Assembly (NCBI RefSeq): GCF_048548695.1
Contig: NZ_JBLYIF010000002.1
Length of the DNA stretch: 64,000 nucleotides
Source of the DNA: Neptuniibacter sp048548695
GTDB taxonomy: Bacteria; Pseudomonadota; Gammaproteobacteria; Pseudomonadales; Balneatricaceae
Strand: one strand, 5' to 3'
Shown here: in pieces, positions 44,943 to 53,613 of the stretch
Position numbering within the stretch: the first letter of the stretch is position 1
How the letters are laid out: each line of letters starts with the position of its first letter
Translations under genes and position numbers: made by a program
The notes under the pieces: model-generated
Told to the model about the DNA's origin: nothing
Seen by the model: only the letters and a program-made list of their open reading frames with translations
The model's database searches: none

Positions 44943-45019
44943 GCGCCCGTAGCTCAGCTGGATAGAGTACCTGGCTACGAACCAGGCGGTCGCACGTTCG
45001 AATCGTGCCGGGCGCGCCA
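44943..45019 (+). tRNA. tRNA-Arg (anticodon ACG), copy 3
   Basis: Identical 77-nt copy, 25 bp after copy 2, encoded CCA. Corresponds to the argVYZQ array of E. coli, which has four members. Confidence 0.97.
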
Positions 45020-45051
45020 CCCCTCAGCTGTATCTCAAAAGCAGTTATCAT

Positions 45052-45057
45052 TATAAT
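45052..45057 (+). promoter_or_regulatory. -10 element before thiI
   Basis: A consensus TATAAT at 45052-45057, followed by CTGCGCC, lies 42 bp before the thiI start. No good -35 is present (TGTATC at 17 bp spacing). Confidence 0.4.
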
Positions 45058-45099
45058 CTGCGCCTTTCGTAAGCTCTCCGACTGTCCCGGTATCCCGAT

Positions 45100-46566
45100 A
45101 TGAAATTTATTCTGCGTCTGTTTCCTGAAATCACGGTCAAAAGCCGTCCTGTCCGCAAGCGTCTCATTCAGCGATTGCGCAGTAACTTACAGAATATGCT
45201 GCTGCGTTATGATGAGAAAATTAAGGTGGCAGGGCATTGGGATAAGGTAGAGGTGGAATACCCGGGTCAGGATGACGCATTGACGGCCAGTATTGTTGAC
45301 CTGTTAGGCCGCACGCCTGGCATTCACAGTTATGTGGAAGTGTCAGAGTTTGCATTAGGCGACTTCCATGACATCTATGAACATGCCTTGAATGCTTATG
45401 CGGAACGCCTGAAAGGTAAAACGTTCAAAGTCCGGGTCAAGCGCAGTGGTAAGCATGAATTTCGTTCAGTGGATGTGGAACGCTATGTAGGGGGTGGTCT
45501 TCGTCAGCACTCTGAAGCTGCGGGTGTTGATGTCCACAAACCAGATGTGTTCGTTGATCTGGAGATTAATAACGACAAGCTGTTTGTGGTTGCCAATACT
45601 TACATGGGACAGGGTGGTTTCCCATTGGGTACCCAGGAGGCAACACTGTCTCTTATTTCAGGTGGGTTTGATTCAATCGTTGCCAGTTATATGACTATGC
45701 GCAGGGGCTGTAAAACCCACTTCCTGTTTTTTAACCTGGGTGGTCATGCGCATGAGATAGGTGTTAAGCAGGTTGCGTTGTACTTGTGGCAGAAATTTGG
45801 TTCTTCCGCCCGGGTAAAGTTCATCACGGTGCCTTTTGATGAAGTCGTCGGCGAGATCCTGCAGAGTGTTGACCACTCGCATATGGGGGTCATTCTTAAG
45901 CGAATGATGCTGCGCGTTGCAGAGCAGGTCGCCGACAAAATGGGTGTTGAGGCGCTGGTGACCGGTGAAAGTATTGCTCAGGTGTCGAGTCAGACACTGC
46001 CTAACCTGGCGTTAATAGATTCCGCTACGGATAAACTGGTTATTCGTCCATTGGTGACGATGGATAAGCAGGACATTATTGATATTACCCGTAAAATTGG
46101 TGCCTTTGAGTTCGCAAGTAATATGCCAGAATATTGCGGTGTAATTTCAGACAAGCCGACCACTCATGCTCGTCGTGAACGGGTTGAAAAAGAAGAGGCA
46201 CATTTCGATTTCGAGGTACTGCAGCGTTCATTGGAACGGGTTGAAGTGATCAGTATCGATGACATTGTTGAAAATATGGCGGTACATGCTGAGATCGAAG
46301 CCCTGACCAAGGTGGGTGAGAATCAGGTGATTGTGGATGTGCGAGCGCCGCATGAGCAGGAGAAAAAGCCGCTTAATATGCCGGGGTGCGACATTTTATG
46401 TGTGCCTTTTTACAAAATGGATCAGGTTGCTGAAACGTTGGAAAAAGACAAAGAATATCTGCTTTATTGTGAAAAAGGGGTCATGAGTCAGCTTCAGGCG
46501 CAGCAACTACAAGAAAAAGGCTTCAGTAATATCAAGGTATTCCGGCCAAATACGAGTAAAAAGTAA
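45100..46566 (+). CDS. thiI: tRNA 4-thiouridine synthase ThiI with rhodanese domain
   Basis: 488 residues. Adenylates U8 of tRNA and inserts sulfur carried from IscS; also feeds thiazole synthesis in enterobacteria. Order: ferredoxin-like and THUMP domains (FKVRVKRSGKHEF, about 110-122), PP-loop LISGGFDSIVASYM (about 186-199), and a C-terminal rhodanese domain with the active Cys in LLYCEKGVMS (about 456), so it is the long, sulfur-carrying form. Confidence 0.96.
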   Translation: MKFILRLFPEITVKSRPVRKRLIQRLRSNLQNMLLRYDEKIKVAGHWDKVEVEYPGQDDALTASIVDLLGRTPGIHSYVEVSEFALGDFHDIYEHALNAYAERLKGKTFKVRVKRSGKHEFRSVDVERYVGGGLRQHSEAAGVDVHKPDVFVDLEINNDKLFVVANTYMGQGGFPLGTQEATLSLISGGFDSIVASYMTMRRGCKTHFLFFNLGGHAHEIGVKQVALYLWQKFGSSARVKFITVPFDEVVGEILQSVDHSHMGVILKRMMLRVAEQVADKMGVEALVTGESIAQVSSQTLPNLALIDSATDKLVIRPLVTMDKQDIIDITRKIGAFEFASNMPEYCGVISDKPTTHARRERVEKEEAHFDFEVLQRSLERVEVISIDDIVENMAVHAEIEALTKVGENQVIVDVRAPHEQEKKPLNMPGCDILCVPFYKMDQVAETLEKDKEYLLYCEKGVMSQLQAQQLQEKGFSNIKVFRPNTSKK

Positions 46567-46784
46567 GGGAATTCTTGTAGTAAAAATACAGCGAAATGAG
46601 CCCAAGTTCGGCTTTCCTGCTGATAAATAAAGTAAATTGCTTGTGTTGCCTGAGTAAAAAAAATCGGGTTTAATTGGGGTCCATCTAAAACCAGTACATC
46701 CGTCAGCTGTGAGATTGTGTCAACAATTAGGGCCACAAGCCCGTTCATCTGACATCTGGGGACAATAAAAGGAGCACCCATTCG

Positions 46785-47027
46785 ATGGATAATCTGCTTT
46801 CAGAAGGCCTATCCTTATTGGTCTTCGGCATGGGCTTTGTCGTTGTTTTTCTGACCTTGCTCGTCATTGCTACGACCGGTATGTCTAAGGTTGTTGGCAA
46901 GCTATTCCCTGAAGCCCCGGCAATACCGAAAAAGAAGCCGGTAGCTGCTACAGCGGCAGCAGGAAATAATCAGGATGAATTGATTGCTGTAATGACTGCA
47001 GCTGTGCATAAGTTTCGCGGTAAATAA
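46785..47027 (+). CDS. oadG: Oxaloacetate decarboxylase gamma chain
   Basis: 80 residues. Single N-terminal membrane span (LLVFGMGFVVVFLTLLVIATTGM), Ala/Pro/Lys linker and a charged C-terminus (AVMTAAVHKFRGK) matching OadG, which binds zinc and ties the alpha chain to the membrane beta chain. A 218-bp leader after thiI precedes it and begins the oadGAB operon. Confidence 0.92.
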   Translation: MDNLLSEGLSLLVFGMGFVVVFLTLLVIATTGMSKVVGKLFPEAPAIPKKKPVAATAAAGNNQDELIAVMTAAVHKFRGK

Positions 47028-47079
47028 TCGCGTAACTGAGAAGAATAAACTGAAAAGCATATAAAAAAGGCCATTTCCC

Positions 47080-48861
47080 ATGACCGATGCAAAAAAACCT
47101 CTTGGCATTACTGATGTTGTTCTGCGTGACGCGCATCAGTCCCTGTTCGCAACTCGTATGCGAATTGATGATATGTTGCCAATCGCTGAAAAACTGGACA
47201 AGGTTGGTTACTGGTCCCTGGAAAGCTGGGGCGGCGCGACCTTCGATTCCTGTATTCGCTTCATTGGCGAAGACCCCTGGGAGCGTATTCGTCTCCTGAA
47301 ACAGGCGATGCCTAACACCAAACAGCAGATGCTGCTGCGTGGCCAGAATCTTCTCGGCTACCGCCATTATGCTGATGATGTGGTTAATAAGTTTGTTGAG
47401 CGTGCGGCGACCAACGGCGTGGACGTATTCCGTATCTTTGATGCGATGAACGACCCCCGTAATCTAGAAACCGCGATCAAGGCGGTGAAAGGCACCGGTA
47501 AACATGCGCAGGGTACTATTTCTTATACTAAGAGCCCGGTGCACACCATCGACATGTGGGTCGACTATGCCAAGACCCTGGAAGATATGGGTGCCGACTC
47601 CATTAACATCAAAGATATGTCAGGTATTCTGACACCTTATGATGCATTTGATCTGGTGTCCCGTCTGAAAGCTCAGACTCAATTGGAAGTTCAGTTGCAT
47701 GCGCACGCAACTTCAGGCTTATCTGATATGACTATCCTGAAGTCTGTTGAAGCCGGTATCGATCGTGTGGATACCGCAATTTCTTCCATGTCTATGACCT
47801 ATGGTCACACGTCAACTGAATCCGTTGTAGCGGCGCTGGCAGGCACTGAGCGTGACACCGGACTTGACCTGCTGCAACTGGAAGAAATTGCCGCGTACTT
47901 CCGTGAAGTGCGGAAGAAATACGCCCAGTTTGAAGGTTCATTACGCGGTACTGATTCGCGTATCCTGGTGGCCCAGGTGCCGGGTGGCATGCTAACCAAC
48001 ATGGAAAGCCAGCTCAAACAGCAGGGTGCTGCAGACAAGTTTGACGACGTGCTGGCTGAGATCCCCCGTGTACGTGAAGACCTGGGTTGGATCCCGCTGG
48101 TAACACCTACCTCTCAGATCGTTGGTACTCAGGCTGTTATCAACGTCCTGATGGGCGAGCGTTATAAGACTATCTCCAAGGAAGTGCAGGGTATCCTGAA
48201 AGGTGAATACGGTGCGGCACCGGCTGCTTACAATGCAGAGCTGCAGGCGCGTGTTCTGGATGGTGGTGAAGCGATCACCTGTCGTCCAGCGGATATGCTG
48301 GAAGATGAAATGGATAAGCTGGTCACAGAGTTGCGTGGCATTGCTGATGAGAAAGGCATTGCTCTGACCAGTGGCGAAAACGAAATTGACGATGTTCTGA
48401 CCTATGCGCTGTTCCCACAGATCGGACTGAAGTTCCTGGAAAACCGTGGCAACCCAGACGCATTTGAACCTGCACCGACTTTAGAGGACGCACAAGCAAT
48501 GGCTGCACCTAAATCTACCGGACCACAAGTTTATACCATCACTGTTAACAATCAGAGCTATGTTGTTCAGGTGTCTGAAGGTGGTGATGTGACTGCGGTA
48601 GCACCTGCTGCTGCACCCGCTGCTCCTGCTGCTGCACCTGCAGGTGAAGCTGAATCCGTCCCTGCGCCGCTGGCGGGCAACATCTGGAAAGTTGAGGTTG
48701 CTGCTGGCCAGGCAATTCAGGAAGGTGACGTGCTGGTTATTCTGGAAGCGATGAAAATGGAAACTGAAGTACGTGCTGCTCGTTCAGGTACAGTGGTTTC
48801 TGTTGACGTGAAGGAAGGCGATGCTGTTCAGGTTGGTGACAGCCTGTTGACCCTGGCATAA
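47080..48861 (+). CDS. oadA: Oxaloacetate decarboxylase alpha chain (biotin-containing)
   Basis: 593 residues. Carboxyltransferase that moves CO2 from oxaloacetate to biotin; the sodium pump uses its decarboxylation. N-terminal HMGL-like TIM barrel begins DVVLRDAHQSLFATRMR with metal-binding LHAHATSG; middle PYC/OADA domain; a Pro/Ala-rich linker (APAAAPAAPAAAPAG); and a biotinyl domain with the lysine in EAMKMETEV (about residue 559). Confidence 0.96.
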   Translation: MTDAKKPLGITDVVLRDAHQSLFATRMRIDDMLPIAEKLDKVGYWSLESWGGATFDSCIRFIGEDPWERIRLLKQAMPNTKQQMLLRGQNLLGYRHYADDVVNKFVERAATNGVDVFRIFDAMNDPRNLETAIKAVKGTGKHAQGTISYTKSPVHTIDMWVDYAKTLEDMGADSINIKDMSGILTPYDAFDLVSRLKAQTQLEVQLHAHATSGLSDMTILKSVEAGIDRVDTAISSMSMTYGHTSTESVVAALAGTERDTGLDLLQLEEIAAYFREVRKKYAQFEGSLRGTDSRILVAQVPGGMLTNMESQLKQQGAADKFDDVLAEIPRVREDLGWIPLVTPTSQIVGTQAVINVLMGERYKTISKEVQGILKGEYGAAPAAYNAELQARVLDGGEAITCRPADMLEDEMDKLVTELRGIADEKGIALTSGENEIDDVLTYALFPQIGLKFLENRGNPDAFEPAPTLEDAQAMAAPKSTGPQVYTITVNNQSYVVQVSEGGDVTAVAPAAAPAAPAAAPAGEAESVPAPLAGNIWKVEVAAGQAIQEGDVLVILEAMKMETEVRAARSGTVVSVDVKEGDAVQVGDSLLTLA

Positions 48862-48873
48862 GGATGTAAATCA

Positions 48874-50175
48874 ATGGATAAGCTAGTCCAGTTATGGGTG
48901 GCTTCCGGGGTTTACAATATCTCCGGTGGTCAGTTTATTATGATCCTGGTAGGGCTTGGTTTGCTCTATCTGGCTATCAAGAAAAACTTTGAGCCTCTGC
49001 TGCTGGTGCCAATCGGCTTTGGCGGTATCATGGCGAATATCCCGGAAGCAGGCTTGGCCTATTCCGCGGTAGAAAACGCAGTTCACTTTGCTAGGCCGGA
49101 AGTGCTCTCGGCACTGGCAGGAGTGTTAAGTATCAGCAGTCTTGATCCGCATGATATTTTGCATGCCTACCATGCGGCCTCAGCTGCAGTGCATTCTGAA
49201 GCGGTGAATATCGCTCTGGATTCGGGCTATAACAATGGCATGCTGTATAACTTCTACACTGTGGCGATTGCTTCTGGTGCTGCACCGTTGCTGATCTTTA
49301 TGGGTGTGGGTGCCATGACCGACTTTGGTCCGTTGCTGGCGAACCCTAAAACACTGTTTTTGGGCGCTGCTGCGCAGTTTGGTATCTTTGCAACCGTTAT
49401 GGGTGCAGTGGGCCTGACTACACTTGGCATCATGGATTTCAATATCCAGGAAGCGGCTGCGATTGGCATCATCGGTGGTGCTGATGGTCCGACCGCCATC
49501 TATGTAACCAGCTTGCTGGCACCGCACCTGCTGGGTGCAATTGCTGTCGCGGCATACTCTTACATGGCGTTGGTGCCTTTGATTCAGCCGCCAATCATGC
49601 GCGCACTGACTACTGAAGCTGAGCGTAAGATTTCGATGAGCCAGCTACGTCATGTGTCACGCACTGAAAAGATCATGTTCCCTGTAGTGCTTTTGATTCT
49701 GGTGGCTTTGCTATTGCCGGATGCTGCACCTCTGTTGGGTATGTTCTGTTTTGGTAACCTGATGCGTGAGTCTGGTGTGGTTGATCGCCTGAGTGATACT
49801 GCTCAGAATGCGTTGATCAATATCGTCACCATTTTCCTGGGTCTGTCTGTTGGTTCGAAACTGTCTGCGGATAAGTTCCTGGACTTCCAGACCCTAGGCA
49901 TTCTTGCGCTGGGTATTGTGGCGTTCGGCCTTGGTACTGCTTGTGGGGTACTGATGGCGAAAATCATGAACAAGCTGGCCGGTGGTAATGCTATCAACCC
50001 ATTGATTGGTTCGGCGGGGGTGTCTGCTGTGCCTATGGCTGCGCGTGTATCCAACAAGCTGGGTCTGGAAGCTAATCCACAGAACTTCCTGTTGATGCAT
50101 GCGATGGGGCCAAATGTGGCCGGTGTTATCGGGTCTGCTGTTGCCGCGGGCGTGATGATTAAGTTCGTCGGCTAA
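48874..50175 (+). CDS. oadB: Oxaloacetate decarboxylase beta chain (sodium pump)
   Basis: 433 residues, highly hydrophobic with around nine to eleven membrane segments. Decarboxylates carboxybiotin while exporting sodium ions. The sodium-site motif IGIIGGADGPTAIYVT (Asp about residue 203) and a later SVGSKLSADKFL and GSAGVSAVPMAARVS are conserved. Ends the oadGAB operon at a strong terminator. A sodium-motive enzyme fits a marine host. Confidence 0.96.
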   Translation: MDKLVQLWVASGVYNISGGQFIMILVGLGLLYLAIKKNFEPLLLVPIGFGGIMANIPEAGLAYSAVENAVHFARPEVLSALAGVLSISSLDPHDILHAYHAASAAVHSEAVNIALDSGYNNGMLYNFYTVAIASGAAPLLIFMGVGAMTDFGPLLANPKTLFLGAAAQFGIFATVMGAVGLTTLGIMDFNIQEAAAIGIIGGADGPTAIYVTSLLAPHLLGAIAVAAYSYMALVPLIQPPIMRALTTEAERKISMSQLRHVSRTEKIMFPVVLLILVALLLPDAAPLLGMFCFGNLMRESGVVDRLSDTAQNALINIVTIFLGLSVGSKLSADKFLDFQTLGILALGIVAFGLGTACGVLMAKIMNKLAGGNAINPLIGSAGVSAVPMAARVSNKLGLEANPQNFLLMHAMGPNVAGVIGSAVAAGVMIKFVG

Positions 50176-50188
50176 GGGTTAGGCTGAT

Positions 50189-50218
50189 AAAAAAGGGCTG
50201 CAATTGCAGCCCTTTTTT
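50189..50218. terminator. Bidirectional terminator between oadB and the HDAC-family gene
   Basis: AAAAAAGGGCTGCAA and its complement TTGCAGCCCTTTTTT form a near-continuous palindrome with A and T runs on both sides, placed between two convergent genes, so it should act on both strands. Confidence 0.92.
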
Positions 50219-50233
50219 TGTTTAGATTCGGGC

Positions 50234-51157
50234 TTAGTAGCCCGCCAGCACTTCCAGGTGGGCCTGTACACTGAAGGCCAGCGAGATCGGGTTGTAACCC
50301 CCTTCCAGTACGGACACGATTCGGCCGTTACTGTAGGTGCGTGCGGTATCGCACAGCAGGCGGGTAACCCAGGCATAATCTTCTTCATCCAGTTTGATAT
50401 CTGCCATCGGGTCTTCATGATGCGCATCAAATCCGGCAGAGACCAGAATCATGTCAGGTTTGTGTTGTTGTAATGCTGGTAGCCAGCGTGATTCAACCAG
50501 TGTGCGGAATACCTGGCTGCCTGAGTGGGCGTCCATTGGACAGTTGATGATATTGTCCCGCAGAATTTCACTATATCGTTCTGGATAGTATGGATGTTGG
50601 AAGCTTGAGCAGACCAGTACTTCTGGCCGATCCTTGAAGATATCGACTGTACCGTTGCCGTGGTGAACATCGAAGTCGCATATGGCGACACGCTCTATAC
50701 CAGGCTGCTGCAGGGCATGCATGGCAGCAATCGCTACGTTGTTGTAAAAACAAAAACCCATTGGCAGGTTGTGTTCAGCGTGGTGCCCTGGAGGCCGAAC
50801 AGCACAGAATGCATTATTGGCCTTGCCTGCCAGTACCCGGTTAACCGCCATGACGGCAGAGCCGGCTGCCAGGCTGGCAGCATGCAGTGAATCAGGGCAG
50901 AGTGCCGTATCCTCATCGGTGTAGATTACACCGCTGTCGGGTAGCTTCATTTCCAGCCGTTTCTGATGCAGTTCAGCATGCGCCAGTTGAATCTGCTCCG
51001 GCAGGATATGTACGGACTGTAACTGTTCCAGCTCTTGGATGAGGCCGGTTTTTTCCAGTACTTTGCGGATTGCGATCAGGCGTATCGGACTTTCTGGGTG
51101 CTCAGGCCCCATATTATGTAATCCGCAATCCTCGTGAGAGATAAAGGCAGTAGTCAT
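50234..51157 (-). CDS. Histone deacetylase/acetoin utilisation family hydrolase
   Basis: 307 residues. Zinc-dependent class II deacetylase-like enzyme. Motifs: RPPGHHAEH (general acid-base His pair, about 140), CDFDVHHGNGTVDIF (zinc ligands Asp and His), SAGFDAHHEDPMAD (zinc Asp), and the C-terminal LEGGYNPISLA with the transition-state Tyr. Bacterial relatives include acetylpolyamine amidohydrolases and protein deacetylases; the substrate cannot be read from sequence. Transcribed from its own extended -10 promoter. Confidence 0.92.
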   Translation of the reverse strand: MTTAFISHEDCGLHNMGPEHPESPIRLIAIRKVLEKTGLIQELEQLQSVHILPEQIQLAHAELHQKRLEMKLPDSGVIYTDEDTALCPDSLHAASLAAGSAVMAVNRVLAGKANNAFCAVRPPGHHAEHNLPMGFCFYNNVAIAAMHALQQPGIERVAICDFDVHHGNGTVDIFKDRPEVLVCSSFQHPYYPERYSEILRDNIINCPMDAHSGSQVFRTLVESRWLPALQQHKPDMILVSAGFDAHHEDPMADIKLDEEDYAWVTRLLCDTARTYSNGRIVSVLEGGYNPISLAFSVQAHLEVLAGY

Positions 51158-51217
51158 AAGATCTCACTTTTGTAGTTATTTTGTAATCTGGCTGAAACAG
51201 GGGGATGCACCCACCCA

Positions 51218-51226
51218 ATTATACCA
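51218..51226 (-). promoter_or_regulatory. Extended -10 promoter of the HDAC-family gene
   Basis: On the minus strand TGGTATAAT (51226 down to 51218) is a perfect extended -10 element, about 61 bp upstream of the ATG. No distinct -35 is present, as allowed with an extended -10. Confidence 0.6.
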
Positions 51227-51239
51227 CTCAGCTTACTCT

Positions 51240-51358
51240 TGGTTAGTGCGCTGATATTTGATCTAGGTCAGCATTCACTCCCTGAGTATGGTTTATGCTT
51301 CAGCTTCAGCATAGAACTGATTACACCGTGTCTTTCACCCAAGGCGCGGTGTTTTTTT
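51240..51358 (+). ncRNA. Candidate small RNA ending in a rho-independent terminator
   Basis: The 316-bp gap between the HDAC-family gene and the receiver-TPR gene contains a clear terminator: ACACCGTG (51323-51330) pairs with CGCGGTGT (51345-51352, one G-T pair), then seven Ts. No plus-strand coding sequence lies upstream closer than oadB, which has its own terminator. A second small hairpin (TATGCT/AGCATA) lies just before. The 5' end (about 51240) is a guess. Alternatively this is an attenuator in the leader of the receiver-TPR gene. Confidence 0.4.
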
Positions 51359-51473
51359 ATCTGCTGGTTTGTTTGTGCCAAACAGAGTTTTCCGCTCGTT
51401 AGAGACATTCTGGCCTTTTGTCTCCTGCCTTGCCCTTTTATACTGAACCCTTCTCGGGAGATGGAATAGATCA

Positions 51474-53072
51474 GTGGCGCAGGTGGATTATTCCGATAAG
51501 CAGGTTTTGCTGATCGATAGCAGCGGTAATATGCGTGCGACGCTGTTCTATATGCTGCGCAGTATGGGTGTGGTCAATCTTAAGGCTGTCACCATTACTT
51601 CCCGGGTCACATCGGTAATTTCAGAAGACGATTACGATGTTATTCTGCTGGGCCATAATAGCAGTGATAGTTACTCCGGCGTACAGCTTCTCGAAGAGTG
51701 TCGATATCGCGGCTATATCAAACCTACCGCCTGTTGGGTATTCATGACCGGGGATGCCGCACAGGAATTAATCCTGCATGCAGTAGACAGTCGCCCCGAC
51801 GCTCTGTTGACCAAACCTTTCTCTAGTGAAGTCCTCAAACAGCGGTTGGATTATATACTGACACGTAAACAGCTGTTTGCACCGGTTGAAGAGTTGGTTG
51901 AAAAAGGGGAGTTACAGCAGGCGATGCAGTATTGCCGCAATGCTTTTGCGCCTTACGATGATGAGTATGATGCTGCCTGTCTCACGCTGGCCCGGCTGCA
52001 ACTACAGGCGGGACAGCCCCATCTTGCTGAGCGCACCGCCGGTAAAATGTATTCTGACCGGCATGATAAAGAGGCTGCTGCTTTATATGCATCCGCCATG
52101 CTTGAGCAGGGCAAGGCACGTGATGCTGAGCGGCTCCTTACCCATTTGATTACGCAATATCCGCTCTATATTCCGGCTTATGACCTATTATCTAAAACCT
52201 ATGAGCAGCTAGGTGACCTGGATTCGGCCCTGGATACGTTGAGTAACGCGGTCAGCATTGCGCCAATGGGGATACCCCGGCAGATGAATTTGGGACGGGT
52301 CGCGACCCAAGCTAAACAGCTGGATATGGCATCCAGTGCGTATAAGAAATCTATCGTGCTGGGCAGGCATAGCTGTTATCGATCCCCCGAGCCTTATTTG
52401 AAATTGGCCAATATCAGGCGGTTGGAGCTGGCAACTCACTCCGAACTAAAGCAGGAAGAGCTCTATAGCAGCTTTGATAAGCTGGTCAGTGAAGCCTTTA
52501 AGGCTTTTCCACGGGATCAGCGTTTGCGTGTACAAGCTTCATTGTTGCGCAGTGAGATGTTGCAGCAGATGGGGGACGTTGAGGGTGCCAGCCAGTGCTC
52601 CCGTGAGGCACAAAGAGCAAATGCGGAACTGGCTGTACCTCTGGACCTGGGTAGGGAACTGTTGACGGTGACTGGAGATCGTATTCCGGTGCTGGATAAA
52701 CCGATTCAGCAGGAGATGGCCGCACCACCGGTTAGGGATGAAGCAATGAGCCGTAAGGTTAACCGTCAGGGTGTTAAGAGTTACTTAGCCGGGCGTATGC
52801 CAGAGGCACTGAAATACTTTGGTCTGGCTACGGAATATGATTCAGCCAACCCTACTGCGTTGCTCAACTTGGCCCAGCTGTTTCTTGAATCCGCTCGTGA
52901 TTCTCAGGAAAAGCGTCACGAGCGTTTACGTATGGTAGAGCGCTACCTGAAGCTTGCTTCTCGAATGGTGCTGGATACCGATGTGCAGGAGAAGCAGCAG
53001 CAGCTCAAAATCCTTCTACACCGTGGCATTGATGAGTTGCCGCCAGGAAGCCTGGGTAACCTGTTGCGCTAA
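51474..53072 (+). CDS. Degenerate receiver domain protein with TPR repeats
   Basis: 532 residues, GTG start. Residues 8-128 form a CheY-like receiver: KQVLLIDSSGNMRATL, ...VILLGHNSSDSYSGVQLLEE, MTGDAA and LLTKPFSSEVL. The Asp that is phosphorylated in the family is Gly here (residue 60), and one of the paired acidic residues near the N-terminus is Ser, while Thr92 and Lys114 remain. The rest is helical TPR-type repeats (about 150-310 and 430-490, e.g. YDLLSKTYEQLGDLDSALDTLSNAVSIAP). Related receiver-TPR proteins occur in marine gammaproteobacteria with no known role to me. A -10-like TATACT lies at 51439-51444. Confidence 0.85.
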   Translation: MAQVDYSDKQVLLIDSSGNMRATLFYMLRSMGVVNLKAVTITSRVTSVISEDDYDVILLGHNSSDSYSGVQLLEECRYRGYIKPTACWVFMTGDAAQELILHAVDSRPDALLTKPFSSEVLKQRLDYILTRKQLFAPVEELVEKGELQQAMQYCRNAFAPYDDEYDAACLTLARLQLQAGQPHLAERTAGKMYSDRHDKEAAALYASAMLEQGKARDAERLLTHLITQYPLYIPAYDLLSKTYEQLGDLDSALDTLSNAVSIAPMGIPRQMNLGRVATQAKQLDMASSAYKKSIVLGRHSCYRSPEPYLKLANIRRLELATHSELKQEELYSSFDKLVSEAFKAFPRDQRLRVQASLLRSEMLQQMGDVEGASQCSREAQRANAELAVPLDLGRELLTVTGDRIPVLDKPIQQEMAAPPVRDEAMSRKVNRQGVKSYLAGRMPEALKYFGLATEYDSANPTALLNLAQLFLESARDSQEKRHERLRMVERYLKLASRMVLDTDVQEKQQQLKILLHRGIDELPPGSLGNLLR

Positions 53073-53123
53073 GACTCAGGGGGGGCAGGCTGATCGAGAT
53101 CGACAGCTAGTGGTTGGTTGCTG

Positions 53124-53276
53124 TCAAAACTGTTCATGTAGATAGAAAGCTGCGGTATTGATAGCGGGTGCGTCTAATGCAGCAGCACTGCCTGCCAGCC
53201 GATTGCCGGTCATGATGTAGTTTACGCCTAAGGCAATGGTGAAATGGATAAAGGCGCAAGACACTGTGTTAGACAT
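53124..53276 (-). CDS. Short DUF2061-type membrane protein, probably truncated
   Basis: 50 codons, ATG at 53276 to TGA at 53124. The product (starts MSNTVSCAFIHFTIALGVNY, ends FYLHEQF) follows the DUF2061 pattern: a first hydrophobic helix with an His near residue 11, the TGN turn around residues 23-25, and the closing NTAAFYLHE motif. Family members continue with Trp right after HExx; here that codon is TGA, a single G-to-A change from TGG, followed by a further 15 in-frame codons. It is either a slightly shortened but working protein or a decaying gene. Function of the family is unknown. The rest of the 53073-53487 interval shows nothing else that I can support. Confidence 0.65.
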   Translation of the reverse strand: MSNTVSCAFIHFTIALGVNYIMTGNRLAGSAAALDAPAINTAAFYLHEQF

Positions 53277-53487
53277 GACCCCCTATTCCGCTTTCTGAAG
53301 ATTAAAGCCGGAGTATAAAACGCACATTAAAAGTTAAAATTTATTGATAATATGATTTCAATTTATTTGGCTTATATGCGTGCAGGGTTGGTCAGATTAG
53401 TTGTATCGCTCAGTGTATCTTGAGTTTTTTGCGCACAGGGACGTTATAGGGTTGGCTGTGCAGCTGAAAATGACATAGAGGAAGGGA

Positions 53488-53564
53488 TGGTGTCCCAGAG
53501 AGGATTTGAACCCCTGGCCTGTCCCTTAGGAGGGGACCGCTCTATCCACCTGAGCTACTGGGAC
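53488..53564 (-). tRNA. tRNA-Arg (anticodon CCT)
   Basis: 77 nt with encoded CCA on the minus strand. Acceptor GTCCCAG pairs with CTGGGAC, anticodon stem GTCCC/GGGAC with loop CTCCTAA giving CCT (reads AGG), T loop TTCAAAT. It is a single-copy isoacceptor, downstream of flgN on the same strand. Confidence 0.96.
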
Positions 53565-53584
53565 ATGTCAAAATGGACGGCGTG

Positions 53585-53613
53585 ATTGTACCCAGTGATG
53601 GGGGCAGTGTCAT
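53585..53613 (-). promoter_or_regulatory. Promoter of tRNA-Arg(CCT)
   Basis: On the minus strand ATGACA (53613-53608) and TACAAT (53590-53585) are separated by exactly 17 bp, 20 bp before the tRNA, in the short gap after flgN. Confidence 0.7.

Noticed and set aside
44668..45019. Direct repeats resembling a CRISPR array
   Set aside because: The repeats are complete tRNA-Arg genes with cloverleaf pairing and CCA ends; spacers are few and irregular.
44506..45051. Open frame running across the tRNA array on the minus strand
   Set aside because: It is the well-known false protein produced by translating tRNA genes (RFERATAWFVARYSIQLSYG type) and crosses the N gap.
51239..51469. 76-codon plus-strand frame before the receiver-TPR gene
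   Set aside because: It runs through the terminator hairpin and T-run, is rich in Phe/Cys/Leu from AT-rich DNA, and has no ribosome site.
53281..53487. Possible prophage or island attachment site beside tRNA-Arg(CCT)
   Set aside because: No integrase gene and no direct repeat of the tRNA 3' end were found in the window.
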